The notes: generated by a model not told the origin, from the sequence alone. Positions 36,439 to 45,874 are shown, counted from the first letter of the stretch. The stretch is DNA of 64,000 nucleotides from Hyphomicrobiales bacterium (GCA_016125495.1 WGLQ01000004.1:310001-374000); one strand, 5' to 3'. Numbers and translations are program-made.

Positions 36439-36677
36439 TCGCGCTCGGGCGTGAGGGGTGCGCCGCCGGGTTCAGGTGGTGCGGCGCACGGCGGCGGACG
36501 ACGGCATGATGGACATGCCTCGTCGCGACGACCGAAGGCGTCGGCTCAGGTGCCGTGGGTTGTGCGCGTGCCGGAACATGGGCTCCGGTTAGCAGGCTCG
36601 CCCGGCGTGGTCCAGCATTTGCTGGCGTCCCCATTTCGTGGCGTCCGCTGGCCGAACGGGCCGCGACCTCATCGGGT

Positions 36678-37139
36678 TCACCAGTCCGCCGCCGGCGGAT
36701 CGTCGGCCAACACTTCGGCGAGCCGATTGCGCACCCCCGGAACGGTGCCCTCGGGCAGGCCGTCGCAGGAAAAGAACCCGAGTTCGGCGATTTCGTGGTT
36801 CGGCTCCGGAATGCGCGGCTGCTGCCAGTCCCGCACGACGAAGAACGCGATGTGATCGCCGGGAAAACTGCGGAAATTTGCGTGGATGCTGCGCAGCAGC
36901 GGCGGGCCGCGCAGCACGACACCCGCCTCTTCCTCCAGTTCCCGCGCGAGCGCGGTGAGAACGGTTTCGCCCTTTTCGACCCCGCCGCCCGGAAAGTGCC
37001 AGCCGGGCCGGTATCCGTGGCGCACGAGCAGCACGCGCCCTTCTGCATCGAAGATCGCCGCCTGCGCGCCGAGCGTAAGTGACCGGGTGAACCGCCAATA
37101 GGCTTGCAGACTCTTGTTGACGATGCGTCTTGCTGGCAT
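36678..37139 (-). CDS. Nudix hydrolase
   Basis: The 153-residue protein has the Nudix box GGGVEKGETVLTALARELEEEAGV (G-x5-E-x7-R-E-U-x-E-E-x-G-U), which binds the metal for pyrophosphate hydrolysis. LGAQAAIFDAEGRVLLVRHGY is the first strand and HIAFFVV is a later one. I chose the ATG at 37139; the frame stays open upstream but overlaps the divergent metallophosphoesterase region. A house-cleaning or nucleotide-sugar role is typical; the substrate cannot be inferred. Confidence 0.9.
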   Translation of the reverse strand: MPARRIVNKSLQAYWRFTRSLTLGAQAAIFDAEGRVLLVRHGYRPGWHFPGGGVEKGETVLTALARELEEEAGVVLRGPPLLRSIHANFRSFPGDHIAFFVVRDWQQPRIPEPNHEIAELGFFSCDGLPEGTVPGVRNRLAEVLADDPPAADW

Positions 37140-37247
37140 GCCTCGGGCCTTCGGTTCGACCTGGTTGGCGGAACGGCCGCCACCCGATCTGCCGATAGCA
37201 CGAGCCTGCGGGCCTCGACGACCACGTCCGCGCCCTGGGAGGCGATC

Positions 37248-38198
37248 ATGGTTACGCTCTGCCACTTGAGCGACGTCCACCTCGCTCCCGTGCCTGCGCC
37301 CGACCTTGCCGGGTTGCGCTTCAAGCAGGCGCTCGGCATCGCCAACTGGCGCTATCGTCGCCACCGGGTGCACGACCGCGCAACGCTCGACCGCGTCGTC
37401 GAGCACGCCCTCGCAAGCCGCCCGGATCATTTCGTCATCACCGGCGACCTCGTCAACTTCTCGCTACCGGCCGAGTTCACCCGGGCGGCCGACTGGCTCG
37501 GCGCACTCGCCGACCAGGTCGCCCTCAGCGTCATTCCCGGCAACCACGACGCCATCGTCAGCCGTCCGTGGGGCGAAGGCTTCGAGCGCTGGGCGACCTG
37601 GATGGGCGAGGAGGCGCGCGCTGTCCTCGCCGAACGGCCCGCCGGGCCAGCGCCGAGGGAACGCGAGGCTCACCGTCAGAGCGCCTTTCCCTTCACCCGC
37701 CGCCTCGGCGATGTCCTGCTGATCGGCCTTTCATCGGCAGTGCCGACGCCGCCCTTCTATGCCGCTGGCAGCCTCGGACAAGAGCAGTGCGGCCGCCTCG
37801 ATCGCCTGCTCGCCGAAGCCGGCGAGGCCGGCCTCGCGCGAGTCGTGCTGATCCACCACCCGCCGCTGCCGGGGCTCGCGCCACGCCGTTGCGGCTTGTG
37901 GGACTCGGACCGGCTGGAGGCCATCCTGGCGACGCGTGGCGCCGAACTGGTGCTGCACGGCCACAACCACCGTTGGATGCGCAATCGGGTCGTCGGCCCC
38001 GCTGGCCCCATACCGGTGCTCGGGGCGCCATCGGCCTCGGCGCGCCACGGCTCGCCACTCGGACTTGCCGGTTACCACCTTATCGAAATAGCTGGATCGC
38101 GCGGCGGCGGGCGCGGCGCTCGGATCACCGCGACGGCCTATGGGCTGGTCGAGCACGACGGGTCGTTGCGCTCACGAGAGGTGTTGGATTTCGGCTGA
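37248..38198 (+). CDS. Calcineurin-like metallophosphoesterase
   Basis: The 316-residue protein has the full metallophosphoesterase motif series: CHLSDVHL, FVITGDLVNFS, VIPGNHDAI, VVLIHHPP and VLHGHNHRWM. These provide the two-metal centre. GGGAGG lies 5 nt before the ATG at 37248. The set resembles the 3',5'-cyclic-nucleotide phosphodiesterase-like subgroup, but the substrate is not determinable. Confidence 0.9.
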   Translation: MVTLCHLSDVHLAPVPAPDLAGLRFKQALGIANWRYRRHRVHDRATLDRVVEHALASRPDHFVITGDLVNFSLPAEFTRAADWLGALADQVALSVIPGNHDAIVSRPWGEGFERWATWMGEEARAVLAERPAGPAPREREAHRQSAFPFTRRLGDVLLIGLSSAVPTPPFYAAGSLGQEQCGRLDRLLAEAGEAGLARVVLIHHPPLPGLAPRRCGLWDSDRLEAILATRGAELVLHGHNHRWMRNRVVGPAGPIPVLGAPSASARHGSPLGLAGYHLIEIAGSRGGGRGARITATAYGLVEHDGSLRSREVLDFG

Positions 38199-38388
38199 GT
38201 GGGTCGCGGGTCGTCACCAAGGGCGCGGTTGATCATCCACCGGTCGCTGTGCGTGGCTCTTGTGCGGACCCGCTTGGTCGGGCAATCACGGGGCGCGTCG
38301 GCCGGATGATCGAGGCGGATGGACGCATCATGGGGGATCGGTGGACGCGCGCCATCCTGCGGGTCGGAACTCGCGAAGGGGGGAATCG

Positions 38389-39258
38389 ATGTCGATGCTC
38401 TCACGGATGGAGATGCGGCCCGAGGCTGTCGCGCAATGGCGCGCGAAGCTGCGCTCGATCGTTTCCGCGACCTGGTTCGAGAACCTGATCATCGGCCTCA
38501 TCGTGATCAACGCCATCACGTTGGGGCTCGAGACCTCGGCGACCATGGTCGCGCGTTTCGGCACGCTCCTCTCGGTGATCGATACCGCCGTTCTCATTGT
38601 CTTCGTCGCCGAACTGGCAGCGCGATGGTTCGCCCACGGGCCCCGGCTGCTGCGTGATCCCTGGACGATCTTCGACACCTTGGTCGTCGCTGTCGCGGTC
38701 CTGCCGGCATCCGGCGACCTCTCGGTCCTGCGCGCCCTGCGGATCCTGCGGGCGCTTCGCCTCGTCTCGGCATTTCCACGGATGCGCCGCGTGGTCGAGG
38801 GGCTGTTCGCGGCGATCCCGAGCATGTCGACGGTGATCGTGCTGCTGATACTGATCTTCTATGTCTTCGCTGTCATGGCCACGAAGATGTTCGGCAGCGC
38901 GTTCGAGGAGCTTTTCGGCACGCTCGGAGCATCCGCCTACACACTCTTCCAGGTGATGACGCTGGAGGGCTGGTCCGACGGTGTCGCGAGGCCGGTCATG
39001 GAGCGCTACCCCTGGGCCTGGGCCTTCTTCGTGCCTTTCATCCTGATCACCAGCTTCGCGGTGCTGAACCTCTTCATCGGTATCATCGTCGATGCCATGC
39101 AGACCGAGCAGACCGAGGTGCGCGAGGAGGTGCACGAGGCCGAGCGACACACGATCGACGAGATCCATGTGCTAGTTCGAGAGGTCAAGAGCCTGCGGGC
39201 GGAGGTTGCCGCGATCAAGGCGGCCGTGGAACGCGAGCGCGCCCCCGGCGACGGCTGA
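38389..39258 (+). CDS. Bacterial voltage-gated sodium-channel-like ion transporter
   Basis: The 289-residue protein has six transmembrane helices. S4 is VLRALRILRALRLV with Arg at every third position (R115, R118, R121, R124), the voltage sensor. The pore loop has the selectivity filter TLEGWSDG (residues 191-198), related to the TLESW filter of NaChBac and NavAb. The C terminus (about 240-285) is a charged coiled coil (REEVHEAERHTIDEIH), as in BacNav tetramerisation domains. GAAGGGGGG precedes the ATG. The Gly and Asp in the filter make Na versus Ca selectivity uncertain. Confidence 0.9.
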   Translation: MSMLSRMEMRPEAVAQWRAKLRSIVSATWFENLIIGLIVINAITLGLETSATMVARFGTLLSVIDTAVLIVFVAELAARWFAHGPRLLRDPWTIFDTLVVAVAVLPASGDLSVLRALRILRALRLVSAFPRMRRVVEGLFAAIPSMSTVIVLLILIFYVFAVMATKMFGSAFEELFGTLGASAYTLFQVMTLEGWSDGVARPVMERYPWAWAFFVPFILITSFAVLNLFIGIIVDAMQTEQTEVREEVHEAERHTIDEIHVLVREVKSLRAEVAAIKAAVERERAPGDG

Positions 39259-39325
39259 GCAACGTGGAACCAGCGTCGAAGTGTCGACCTGCGCCGATTG
39301 GGCGCGAGGCATCGAGGAGCGTTGC

Positions 39326-40414
39326 ATGTGGGGCATGACCCTTCGGCGCTGTGTCGGGAACGTGTGGCACCTCTGGCGCAAGGCACGCGTCTTCGGCGTG
39401 GTTCTGTTCGCAGCCGCGTTGCCGGCCCTCGCCGAGACCGGCGCCGATCGCCCCGCCCTGCCCGTGGACCCGATCACGCGTGTCGCATTCGCCTCTTGCT
39501 TCGTGCAGTCCGCGCCGGCCCCGATCTGGCAATCGGTGCGCGCCAGGGCCCCCGATCTCCTGGTGATGATGGGCGACAACGTCTACGGCGACACCCGTAG
39601 CGGCACCACGCGTGAACTCGAGGACGCCTATCGGGCGGCCGCCGCGCATCCGGATTTCAATCCGGTCCTGACCGGCGTGCCGGTGCTCGCCACCTGGGAC
39701 GATCACGATTACGGCCGCAACGACGGTGGCGCGGAATACGAACTCCGCCTCGAGACCGAACGTCTGTTCCGCGCGTTCTGGCGGATGCCGGGCCTGCCGC
39801 CGGAGGGCGAGGGAATCTATTCCGCGCACATGCTCGGCACCGAGGGCAGCCGCCTCCACGTCATCCTGCTGGACGTGCGTTCGTTCCGCTCTCCCCTGAA
39901 GCGAAAGCCCGAAGGCTCCGCAATCGTCGGACGCTATGTCGAGCAGGACGCCCCCGGTCAGGACATGCTCGGCGCCGCCCAGTGGGCCTGGCTCGAGCGC
40001 GAACTGGCCCGTCCTGCCGATCTCAAGGTGCTCGTCTCCGGCATCCAGGTGCTGGCTGAGGGGCACGGCTGGGAGCGCTGGGGCAATTTGCCGGATGAAC
40101 GTCGGCGTCTCCTCGAGCTCGTCGATCGGATGGGAACCGGGCCACTCCTCGTTCTGAGCGGCGACCGCCACAACGGCTCCTTCTACGAGCGTCCCGCAGC
40201 CGATGGCCGTCGCCGCATCGTCGAGGTCACCTCGAGCCCGATTTCGCGCCCCTATCCCAACGAGGATGCCGCCGGTCCCGAAAAGCTCGGCACCTCCGTC
40301 GAGGTCGAGAACTTCGGTCTCCTCGAGATCGATTGGGCGCGCCGGATCGCCCGCGTTGGGCTCCATCTCGCGGATGGTTCGCCCGCCCGTGAACCGATGG
40401 AGATTGGCTTTTGA
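39326..40414 (+). CDS. Secreted PhoD-like alkaline phosphatase/phosphodiesterase
   Basis: The 362-residue protein has a signal sequence (about 1-36, WHLWRKARVFGVVLFAAALPALA) and PhoD-like metal motifs: VAFASCF, LLVMMGDNVYGD, TWDDHDYGRND and LVLSGDRHNGSFY. PhoD-type enzymes cleave phosphomono- or diesters outside the membrane. GAGGAG precedes the ATG at 39326. The patatin gene starts about 30 bp after its stop (or overlaps it), so co-transcription is likely. Confidence 0.9.
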   Translation: MWGMTLRRCVGNVWHLWRKARVFGVVLFAAALPALAETGADRPALPVDPITRVAFASCFVQSAPAPIWQSVRARAPDLLVMMGDNVYGDTRSGTTRELEDAYRAAAAHPDFNPVLTGVPVLATWDDHDYGRNDGGAEYELRLETERLFRAFWRMPGLPPEGEGIYSAHMLGTEGSRLHVILLDVRSFRSPLKRKPEGSAIVGRYVEQDAPGQDMLGAAQWAWLERELARPADLKVLVSGIQVLAEGHGWERWGNLPDERRRLLELVDRMGTGPLLVLSGDRHNGSFYERPAADGRRRIVEVTSSPISRPYPNEDAAGPEKLGTSVEVENFGLLEIDWARRIARVGLHLADGSPAREPMEIGF

Positions 40415-40445
40415 TCGGGTCCGAGCCATCGCTGCGGGGGCTGGC

Positions 40446-41483
40446 GTGAGCTTGCGCCGTCGGCCGGTCGGCACGCCGCCGGTGTTCAATCTCGCACTCC
40501 AGGGCGGCGGCAGTCACGGCGCCTTCACCTGGGGCGTTCTCGACCGCCTCCTCGAAGAAGAGGATTTGCCGATTGGCTGGGTGAGCGGCGCGAGCGCGGG
40601 CGCCGTCAATGCGGTCGCACTCGCCGATGGCTTGGCCGCGGGCGGGCGGAACGAGGCCCGCGCGCGGCTCTCGGCACTCTGGCAGGCGATCGTCGCCGCC
40701 GGACCGCCCGGTCTTCCCGAGGAACTTGCCCGCACCGCCGCCGGCATCGCTCTGGAGCGCGTCGCCGCCGCCTCGATGCGCCACCTTTCCGGTGCCCTCT
40801 CGCCGTACAGCCTCAATCCGATGAACATCAATCCGCTGCGCGGTGTGCTGGAGAGCTGCATCGACTTCGCCCGTCTGCGGCGGGAAAGCCCGGTGGAATT
40901 GGTCATCTCCGCGACCGACGTCGCCACCGGTCGCGCCCGCCTCTTCCGACGCTCCGAGATCACGGTCGATGTGGTTTTGGCCTCGACCTGCCTGCCACAT
41001 CTCTTCCAGGCGGTGGAGATCGACGGCCGCCATTATTGGGACGGTGGCTATTCGGCCAATCCCGACCTCTCGAGTTTGGCGCGCGAGAGCCCGCATGCCG
41101 ACACGGTGCTGGTGCTGCTCGCCCCCCTCGAGCGGGAGAACCCGCCGCGCACTGCCGAGGAGATCGTCGGCGAGGTCGCCCGCCTCACCTTCAACCGCCC
41201 ACTCCTCGACGACCTCGATCGCTTGGCCGAGGCGCACCGGCTCGGGCTTTTCGCGAGCTACCTGACCGGGGCCGCGCGCCTGCGCCGCCACCGGCTCCAC
41301 CTGATCGATGGTGCGGCGCACACAAAAAGCCTTGCCGCGAGCTCGAAGCTGCGCCCGGATCGCACCGTTGTGCGCTCTTTGTTCGTTGCCGGAAGGGACG
41401 CTGCCGGGGCTTGGATCGACCAACAGGCGGCCGACCGGTGGAGGGGGAAAGGTGTTGCAATACAACGATTGACGGTTCGTTGA
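40446..41483 (+). CDS. Patatin-like phospholipase
   Basis: The 345-residue enzyme has an oxyanion-hole motif NLALQGGGSHGAF, a nucleophile elbow GASAG with Ser50, and a catalytic-dyad Asp200 in YWDGGYSANP. I chose the GTG at 40446 (GGGGGCTGGC upstream); no ATG fits, and a TTG at 40404 is the alternative. No signal peptide is present, so it is probably cytosolic. It follows the PhoD-like gene and may share its transcript. Confidence 0.87.
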   Translation: MSLRRRPVGTPPVFNLALQGGGSHGAFTWGVLDRLLEEEDLPIGWVSGASAGAVNAVALADGLAAGGRNEARARLSALWQAIVAAGPPGLPEELARTAAGIALERVAAASMRHLSGALSPYSLNPMNINPLRGVLESCIDFARLRRESPVELVISATDVATGRARLFRRSEITVDVVLASTCLPHLFQAVEIDGRHYWDGGYSANPDLSSLARESPHADTVLVLLAPLERENPPRTAEEIVGEVARLTFNRPLLDDLDRLAEAHRLGLFASYLTGAARLRRHRLHLIDGAAHTKSLAASSKLRPDRTVVRSLFVAGRDAAGAWIDQQAADRWRGKGVAIQRLTVR

Positions 41484-41623
41484 TACAATCGTGGCGGAGC
41501 CTGGGCGGACATGCCTTGCCTGCATGTCTCACATGCAGAGATCAGGCTGGTGCTGCGATGCAAAAAGAACGATCTCTCTCGGCAGCGGCGACCTGAACAC
41601 AGGCGCCGGAATCATCCAATTTG

Positions 41624-41633
41624 CCGATATCGG
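41624..41633. promoter_or_regulatory. 10-bp palindrome before the DUF1127 gene
   Basis: CCGATATCGG is a perfect palindrome ending 17 bp before the DUF1127 start codon, next to the ribosome site. It may be an operator or an RNA hairpin in the leader. It is too short to call with confidence. Confidence 0.2.
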
Positions 41634-41650
41634 ACAATGGGAGCACCTTC

Positions 41651-41893
41651 ATGAGCATCCTCAGCACGACCAACGGTCGTTACCTCGCCAGCCCCGCCGA
41701 GAAGGGCGTTGGCTTCCACATCTTCGACAGCTTCTTTGCCGCCCTCGCCGCTCACCGCACCCGCAGCGAGCTTTCGCGTCTGAGCGATCGCCAGCTCGCC
41801 GACATCGGCGTCAATCGCGCGGATCTGCCGGTCAGCGACGAACTCGACCGCGTGCGCGCGCGTATCGAGATGCATTGCGGCACCGGCTTCTGA
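41651..41893 (+). CDS. DUF1127 small protein
   Basis: The 80-residue protein has the DUF1127 core in its second half: HRTRSELSRLSDRQLADIGVNRADL, a helix ending in the D-I-G motif. DUF1127 proteins are short and Arg-rich, common in alphaproteobacteria. Some bind RNA or affect phosphate and carbon metabolism. GGGAGC precedes the ATG at 41651. A strong terminator follows the stop, so this is a monocistronic transcript. Confidence 0.85.
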   Translation: MSILSTTNGRYLASPAEKGVGFHIFDSFFAALAAHRTRSELSRLSDRQLADIGVNRADLPVSDELDRVRARIEMHCGTGF

Positions 41894-41936
41894 TCGAGCA
41901 TCCGAAGCATTGCGCCTTTGGCCATCGGGCCATCGA

Positions 41937-41967
41937 CGGCAACCGGCACCCCCGGTTGCCGTTTTTG
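41937..41967 (+). terminator. Rho-independent terminator of the DUF1127 gene
   Basis: GGCAACCGG (41938-41946) pairs with CCGGTTGCC (41952-41960), with a five-base loop, followed by GTTTTTG. It is a clear intrinsic terminator 45 bp after the stop. Confidence 0.9.
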
Positions 41968-42192
41968 CGTTTCGGGGTGTCCCGCGCTGACGGTCGGGCG
42001 CGCGTGGGGTTCCCGCACCCGTGTTTTCGCGAACAACTGATGCCGGCCGCCGCCTGCAAAGATTGCTGATCGCGCCACAGTCAAGGCTGTTTTCCGCACC
42101 GGTTTCTGTGCTAACCGATCCTCATTCGCGCAACCGGCCCTCAATGAGGCTGGGCGTGGATGCAACGGGTCACATCTGGAGGATCAGCCCCC

Positions 42193-43293
42193 ATGAAGAC
42201 GTTGTTCTCGGCTGCTGCGGCGGCCGTGTTTGGTCTGGCCGCTACGGCGGCGCATGCCGATACCATTACGATTGCCACCGCCGGCCCCATGACCGGTCAG
42301 TACGCCAGCTTCGGCGCGCAGATGAAGGCGGGTGCCGAAATGGCCGTCGCCGACATCAACGCCGCTGGTGGTGTGCTCGGCAAGCAGCTCGTCCTGCAGG
42401 TCGGTGACGATGCATGCGATCCCAAGCAGGCTGTCGCCGTCGCCAACCAGTTCGCTGGCGCGGGCGTGGCCTTCGTCGCGGGCCACTTCTGCTCCGGCTC
42501 GTCGATCCCGGCTTCGAAGGTCTACGAGGAAGAGGGAATCATCCAGATTTCGCCCGCCTCGACGAACCCGAAGTTCACCGATGAGGGTGGCCCGAACGTC
42601 TACCGCGTCTGCGGCCGTGACGACCAGCAGGGCCAGGTGGCGGGCGCCTATCTCGCCAGCCAGTATGGCAGCGCCAACGTCGCCATCATCCACGACAAGA
42701 CCGCTTACGGTAAGGGTCTCGCCGACGAGACCATGGCCGCGATGCGGGCTGCCGGTAAGAACGAGACCCTCTACGAAGCCTATACGGCTGGTGAGAAGGA
42801 CTATCGCGCGCTGGTCTCCAAGCTTGCCGCCTCGAACATCGACGTCGTCTACGTCGGCGGCTACCACACCGAAGCAGGCCTCATCCTGCGCCAGATGCGC
42901 GACCAGGGCATGAAGGCACAGCTCATCTCTGGCGACGCGCTCGTGACGCAGGAGTACTGGGCCATCACCGGCGATGCGGGTGAGGGCACGCTCATGACCT
43001 TCTCGCCGGATCCGCGCAAGAACCCCGTCGCCGCTCCCGTCGTCGCCAAGTTCAAGGCTGGTGGCGTCGATCCCGAGGGCTACGTCCTCTACACGTACGG
43101 CGCTATCCAGGCATGGGCCCAGGCCGTGAACGCCGCCGGTTCGCTGGACTCCGCTGCCGTGCAGAACGCGCTCAACACCGGCACGTTCAACACGGTGCTC
43201 GGCGATCTCTCGTTCGACGACAAGGGCGACGTCAAGCTGCCCGGCTATGTCTGGTATCGCTGGTCGAAGGGCACCTACGACTACGCCAACTGA
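42193..43293 (+). CDS. Branched-chain amino acid ABC transporter substrate-binding protein
   Basis: The 366-residue periplasmic protein has a signal peptide MKTLFSAAAAAVFGLAATAAHA and a LivJ/LivK-type fold. ITIATAGPMTGQYASFGAQMKAGAEMAV is the first lobe. GHFCSGSSIPASKVYEEEGI is typical of Leu/Ile/Val-binding proteins. The C-terminal lobe contains DVVYVGGYHTEAGLILRQMR. GGAGG precedes the ATG. No permease or ATPase genes are adjacent, so it must work with a transporter encoded elsewhere. The strong terminator downstream suggests a monocistronic, highly expressed transcript. Confidence 0.94.
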   Translation: MKTLFSAAAAAVFGLAATAAHADTITIATAGPMTGQYASFGAQMKAGAEMAVADINAAGGVLGKQLVLQVGDDACDPKQAVAVANQFAGAGVAFVAGHFCSGSSIPASKVYEEEGIIQISPASTNPKFTDEGGPNVYRVCGRDDQQGQVAGAYLASQYGSANVAIIHDKTAYGKGLADETMAAMRAAGKNETLYEAYTAGEKDYRALVSKLAASNIDVVYVGGYHTEAGLILRQMRDQGMKAQLISGDALVTQEYWAITGDAGEGTLMTFSPDPRKNPVAAPVVAKFKAGGVDPEGYVLYTYGAIQAWAQAVNAAGSLDSAAVQNALNTGTFNTVLGDLSFDDKGDVKLPGYVWYRWSKGTYDYAN

Positions 43294-43344
43294 GGACTTG
43301 CGAGGCTGCGTGACCGCGGCCGGAACGACACGACGATCGATCGA

Positions 43345-43376
43345 GGGGCTCGCCGTCCGGCGGGCCCCTTTTTTTG
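43345..43376 (+). terminator. Rho-independent terminator of the amino acid binding-protein gene
   Basis: GGGGCTCGCC (43345-43354) pairs with GGCGGGCCCC (43359-43368), including one G-T pair and a 4-base loop, and is followed by seven T residues. Confidence 0.92.
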
Positions 43377-43418
43377 CCCCCTGCCCGCCAAGGTGCTCCG
43401 CCGGGCAAGGCGCACGCC

Positions 43419-43622
43419 TCACCGGCCCTGCGATTCCTCACAGAACGCCGCCATCAGCGCCTCTTCCAGATCGAGCAGATCACGCGGCAGAGGCTGGCCC
43501 GTCGCCCGCAGCTCGTTGAGCTTTTGATGCAGACGCGCATAGATTTCGCGCGCGTCTTCCGGCGGGGTATCCATGTCATTGAGAAGGTTTGCAATTTCGG
43601 CTTCCAACTCCTTCAGATCCAT
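43419..43622 (-). CDS. Small hypothetical acidic helical protein
   Basis: The 67-residue protein MDLKELEAEIANLLNDMDTP... has two predicted helices. EDAREIYARLHQKLNELRATG forms the second, and LPRDLLDLEEALMAAF is a third, shorter one. No membrane segment or signal is present. GGGAG lies 8 nt before the ATG at 43622. No family was recognised by eye. It is convergent with the amino acid binding-protein gene and divergent from the P1 peptidase gene. Confidence 0.65.
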   Translation of the reverse strand: MDLKELEAEIANLLNDMDTPPEDAREIYARLHQKLNELRATGQPLPRDLLDLEEALMAAFCEESQGR

Positions 43623-43830
43623 GGTCTGAACTCCCGTTTGGTCGGCTTGCTTCGGCCACGTCGCGCGCATTTTTCATGTTATCGCGCAGTCGACTTGGCT
43701 AGCCTGCGAGCGGCAAGGTCGCATCGTCGTCCGGCCCACGTGCCACCGTGCGTCGGCAGACCTCGGCGTGCCCGTCGGGCTGTCCATCCGACCTTGTCCG
43801 GCGAGCGAGCGCCAGGAAGGTGAGCGTAAC

Positions 43831-44877
43831 ATGGAACCACACGTGTTCGCGACCGGTGAGCGCGATCTCTTGAGCGATGTCGAGGGCATCACGGTCGGGC
43901 ATGCCACGGCGCGGGGCCTGCGCACTGGAACCACGGTGATCCGTCTGGCACGCCCGATGGCCGCCGCGGTCGATGTCAGAGGCGGTGGCCCCGGGACCCG
44001 AGAGACCGACGCCCTCGGGCCCGATGGCACCGTCGAACACGTCCACGCCATTGCGCTCTCGGGCGGCTCTGCCTTCGGTCTTGCAGCGGCGAGCGGCGTC
44101 CAGGCCCGTCTCCAGGCGGAGGGGATCGGATTCGAGGTCGCCGGCCACCGCGTGCCCATCGTGCCGGCCGCCATCCTGTTCGATCTCGTCGCGGCCGGCG
44201 CGCCGCCATTTGCCGTGGACCGCCCGCTGCCGGCCGACGCATTGGCACCGGCAACCTACGAGCGGTTGGGTGGCGAGGCCCTCGCCGCCGCCACGGCCGA
44301 ATTCGCGCTCGGCAGCGTCGGCGCGGGAACCGGGGCGACGACGGCGCGCGTGCGCGGCGGTCTCGGCAGTGCTTCCATGCGGTTGCCCGATGGGCAGGTC
44401 GTCGCCGCCCTTGCCGTTACGAATCCGGTCGGCTGCGTCCTGGTTCCCGCCACCCGTCATTTCTGGGCGGCTCCTTTCGAGCGTGGAGATGAATTCGGGG
44501 GGCGCGGCGCGGCGTCCGCCGAGGCCTGCGCGAAGGCCCTCGCCGACCCGCCTCCCTTGAAGGGGGGCGCCATCCGGAACACCACCCTCGTGGTCGTCGC
44601 CACGAACGTCCGCCTCGGGAGACGCGAACTGCGGCGCCTCGCTGTGATGGCGCAAACCGGCATGGCTCGGGCGATCGTCCCGGTCCACACGCCACTCGAC
44701 GGCGATGTCGTTTTCGCGCTCTCCGGTGGCACGCACGAGGCGCCCGCGGACCTCACCCTGCTCGGCCACATCTGCGCCATTGCCGTTGCCCGCGCGATCG
44801 CGATCGGCGTCTACCGGGCCGATCCCGAAGGCGCGCCGGCCGGTCACCCCGCCTATCGGCGTCTTGCGGAGGGGTGA
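43831..44877 (+). CDS. P1-family (DmpA-like) self-processing peptidase
   Basis: The 348-residue protein belongs to the N-terminal-nucleophile P1/S58 group. An early block has LLSDVEGITVGHATA and a family motif is HAIALSGGSAFGLAAASG. IRNTTLVVVATN is the predicted autocleavage site, where a new N-terminal Thr (T in N-T-T-L) becomes the nucleophile. Characterised members are aminopeptidases or beta-aminopeptidases. AGGAAGG precedes the ATG. A DUF2259 gene follows directly. Confidence 0.87.
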   Translation: MEPHVFATGERDLLSDVEGITVGHATARGLRTGTTVIRLARPMAAAVDVRGGGPGTRETDALGPDGTVEHVHAIALSGGSAFGLAAASGVQARLQAEGIGFEVAGHRVPIVPAAILFDLVAAGAPPFAVDRPLPADALAPATYERLGGEALAAATAEFALGSVGAGTGATTARVRGGLGSASMRLPDGQVVAALAVTNPVGCVLVPATRHFWAAPFERGDEFGGRGAASAEACAKALADPPPLKGGAIRNTTLVVVATNVRLGRRELRRLAVMAQTGMARAIVPVHTPLDGDVVFALSGGTHEAPADLTLLGHICAIAVARAIAIGVYRADPEGAPAGHPAYRRLAEG

Positions 44878-44951
44878 TGCGACTTGAACGCTTTTCACAG
44901 GCGAAGCGAATTGGCAGGATGGCTCGAGGTTTGGAAGCGGGGACGTATCGG

Positions 44952-45734
44952 ATGCAGGTGATGAAGGTGGCGCGGCTCGGCTTGGCGCGGTTCGGATCGA
45001 TCATCCTGGCTTGCGGGTTGGCACTCTCACTCGCCTGGGTGTCGTCGATGACCCCTGCGGCATGGGCCGGCGACGTCGCCGAGCGGGAGGTGATCGGCTT
45101 TTCGAGCGACGGCGGCATGTTCGCCTTCGAGGAGTTCGGCATCCAGGACGGCAGCGGCTGGCCGTACAGTACGATCTACGTCGTCGACACGCGTCGCAAC
45201 GCCTGGGTCGAGGGCACGCCAATTCGCGTGCGCATCGAGGATGAAAAAGCAGCTCTCGCCACCGCGCGCGCCGAGGCGATGGCCAAGGCAGGCGAGGCCC
45301 TTCGCCGGGCCGCCATCCAGCCTGGTCGCAAGGGCACGCTCCTCGCCAGCAATCCCGTGACGGAGGTCAGCTCCGATCCGATGAGCGTGACCGTCGTGCC
45401 GCGCGTCATCGTCCCGCCGAGCGATGAACGCATCAACTTCGAGATCCGTGCCTTCGATCTCGCCGACGCGGCGTGCGAGCAGTACACCGGCGTCGTCGGC
45501 CTCGCGGCGCGCATGCGCATCGGTGACGGCGAGCCGGTCACCTTGCACCGGGACAAGCGCATTCCCAAGAGCCGCGCCTGCCCGACCGGCTATTCCATCT
45601 CGGACGTCATCGCCTACGAGCCGGGGGCCGACCAGATCCTGCTCGTCCTCCTCGTCAACGTCTTTTCGTATGGCTTCGAGGGACCGGATCGGCGCTTCAT
45701 CGCCATCCCGGCCTGGACCACGACGGGCCGCTGA
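44952..45734 (+). CDS. DUF2259 secreted protein
   Basis: The 260-residue protein has a signal peptide (ARFGSIILACGLALSLAWVSSMTPAAWA) followed by VIGFSSDGGMFAFEEFGIQDGSGWPYSTIYVVD, which is diagnostic of DUF2259. The rest is beta-rich with two Cys (ADAACEQY, SRACPTGYS) that could form a disulphide. The function is unknown. The frame is open back to an ATG at 44877 that overlaps the peptidase stop (TGATG). I prefer 44952 because it gives a normal signal peptide. Confidence 0.78.
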   Translation: MQVMKVARLGLARFGSIILACGLALSLAWVSSMTPAAWAGDVAEREVIGFSSDGGMFAFEEFGIQDGSGWPYSTIYVVDTRRNAWVEGTPIRVRIEDEKAALATARAEAMAKAGEALRRAAIQPGRKGTLLASNPVTEVSSDPMSVTVVPRVIVPPSDERINFEIRAFDLADAACEQYTGVVGLAARMRIGDGEPVTLHRDKRIPKSRACPTGYSISDVIAYEPGADQILLVLLVNVFSYGFEGPDRRFIAIPAWTTTGR

Positions 45735-45874
45735 GGAGAGGCTGCAACGCGCGGTGGTCCGCGGCGCGGCCGCGGCTGTGTGCGCCGGCACGCCACTGCG
45801 TTGAAGCTTCGGGCTCAGGGTGTTACGCCAGCGCCCATGCACGCGGTCACCAGCACGAGCGGAGCCATGCCCCG

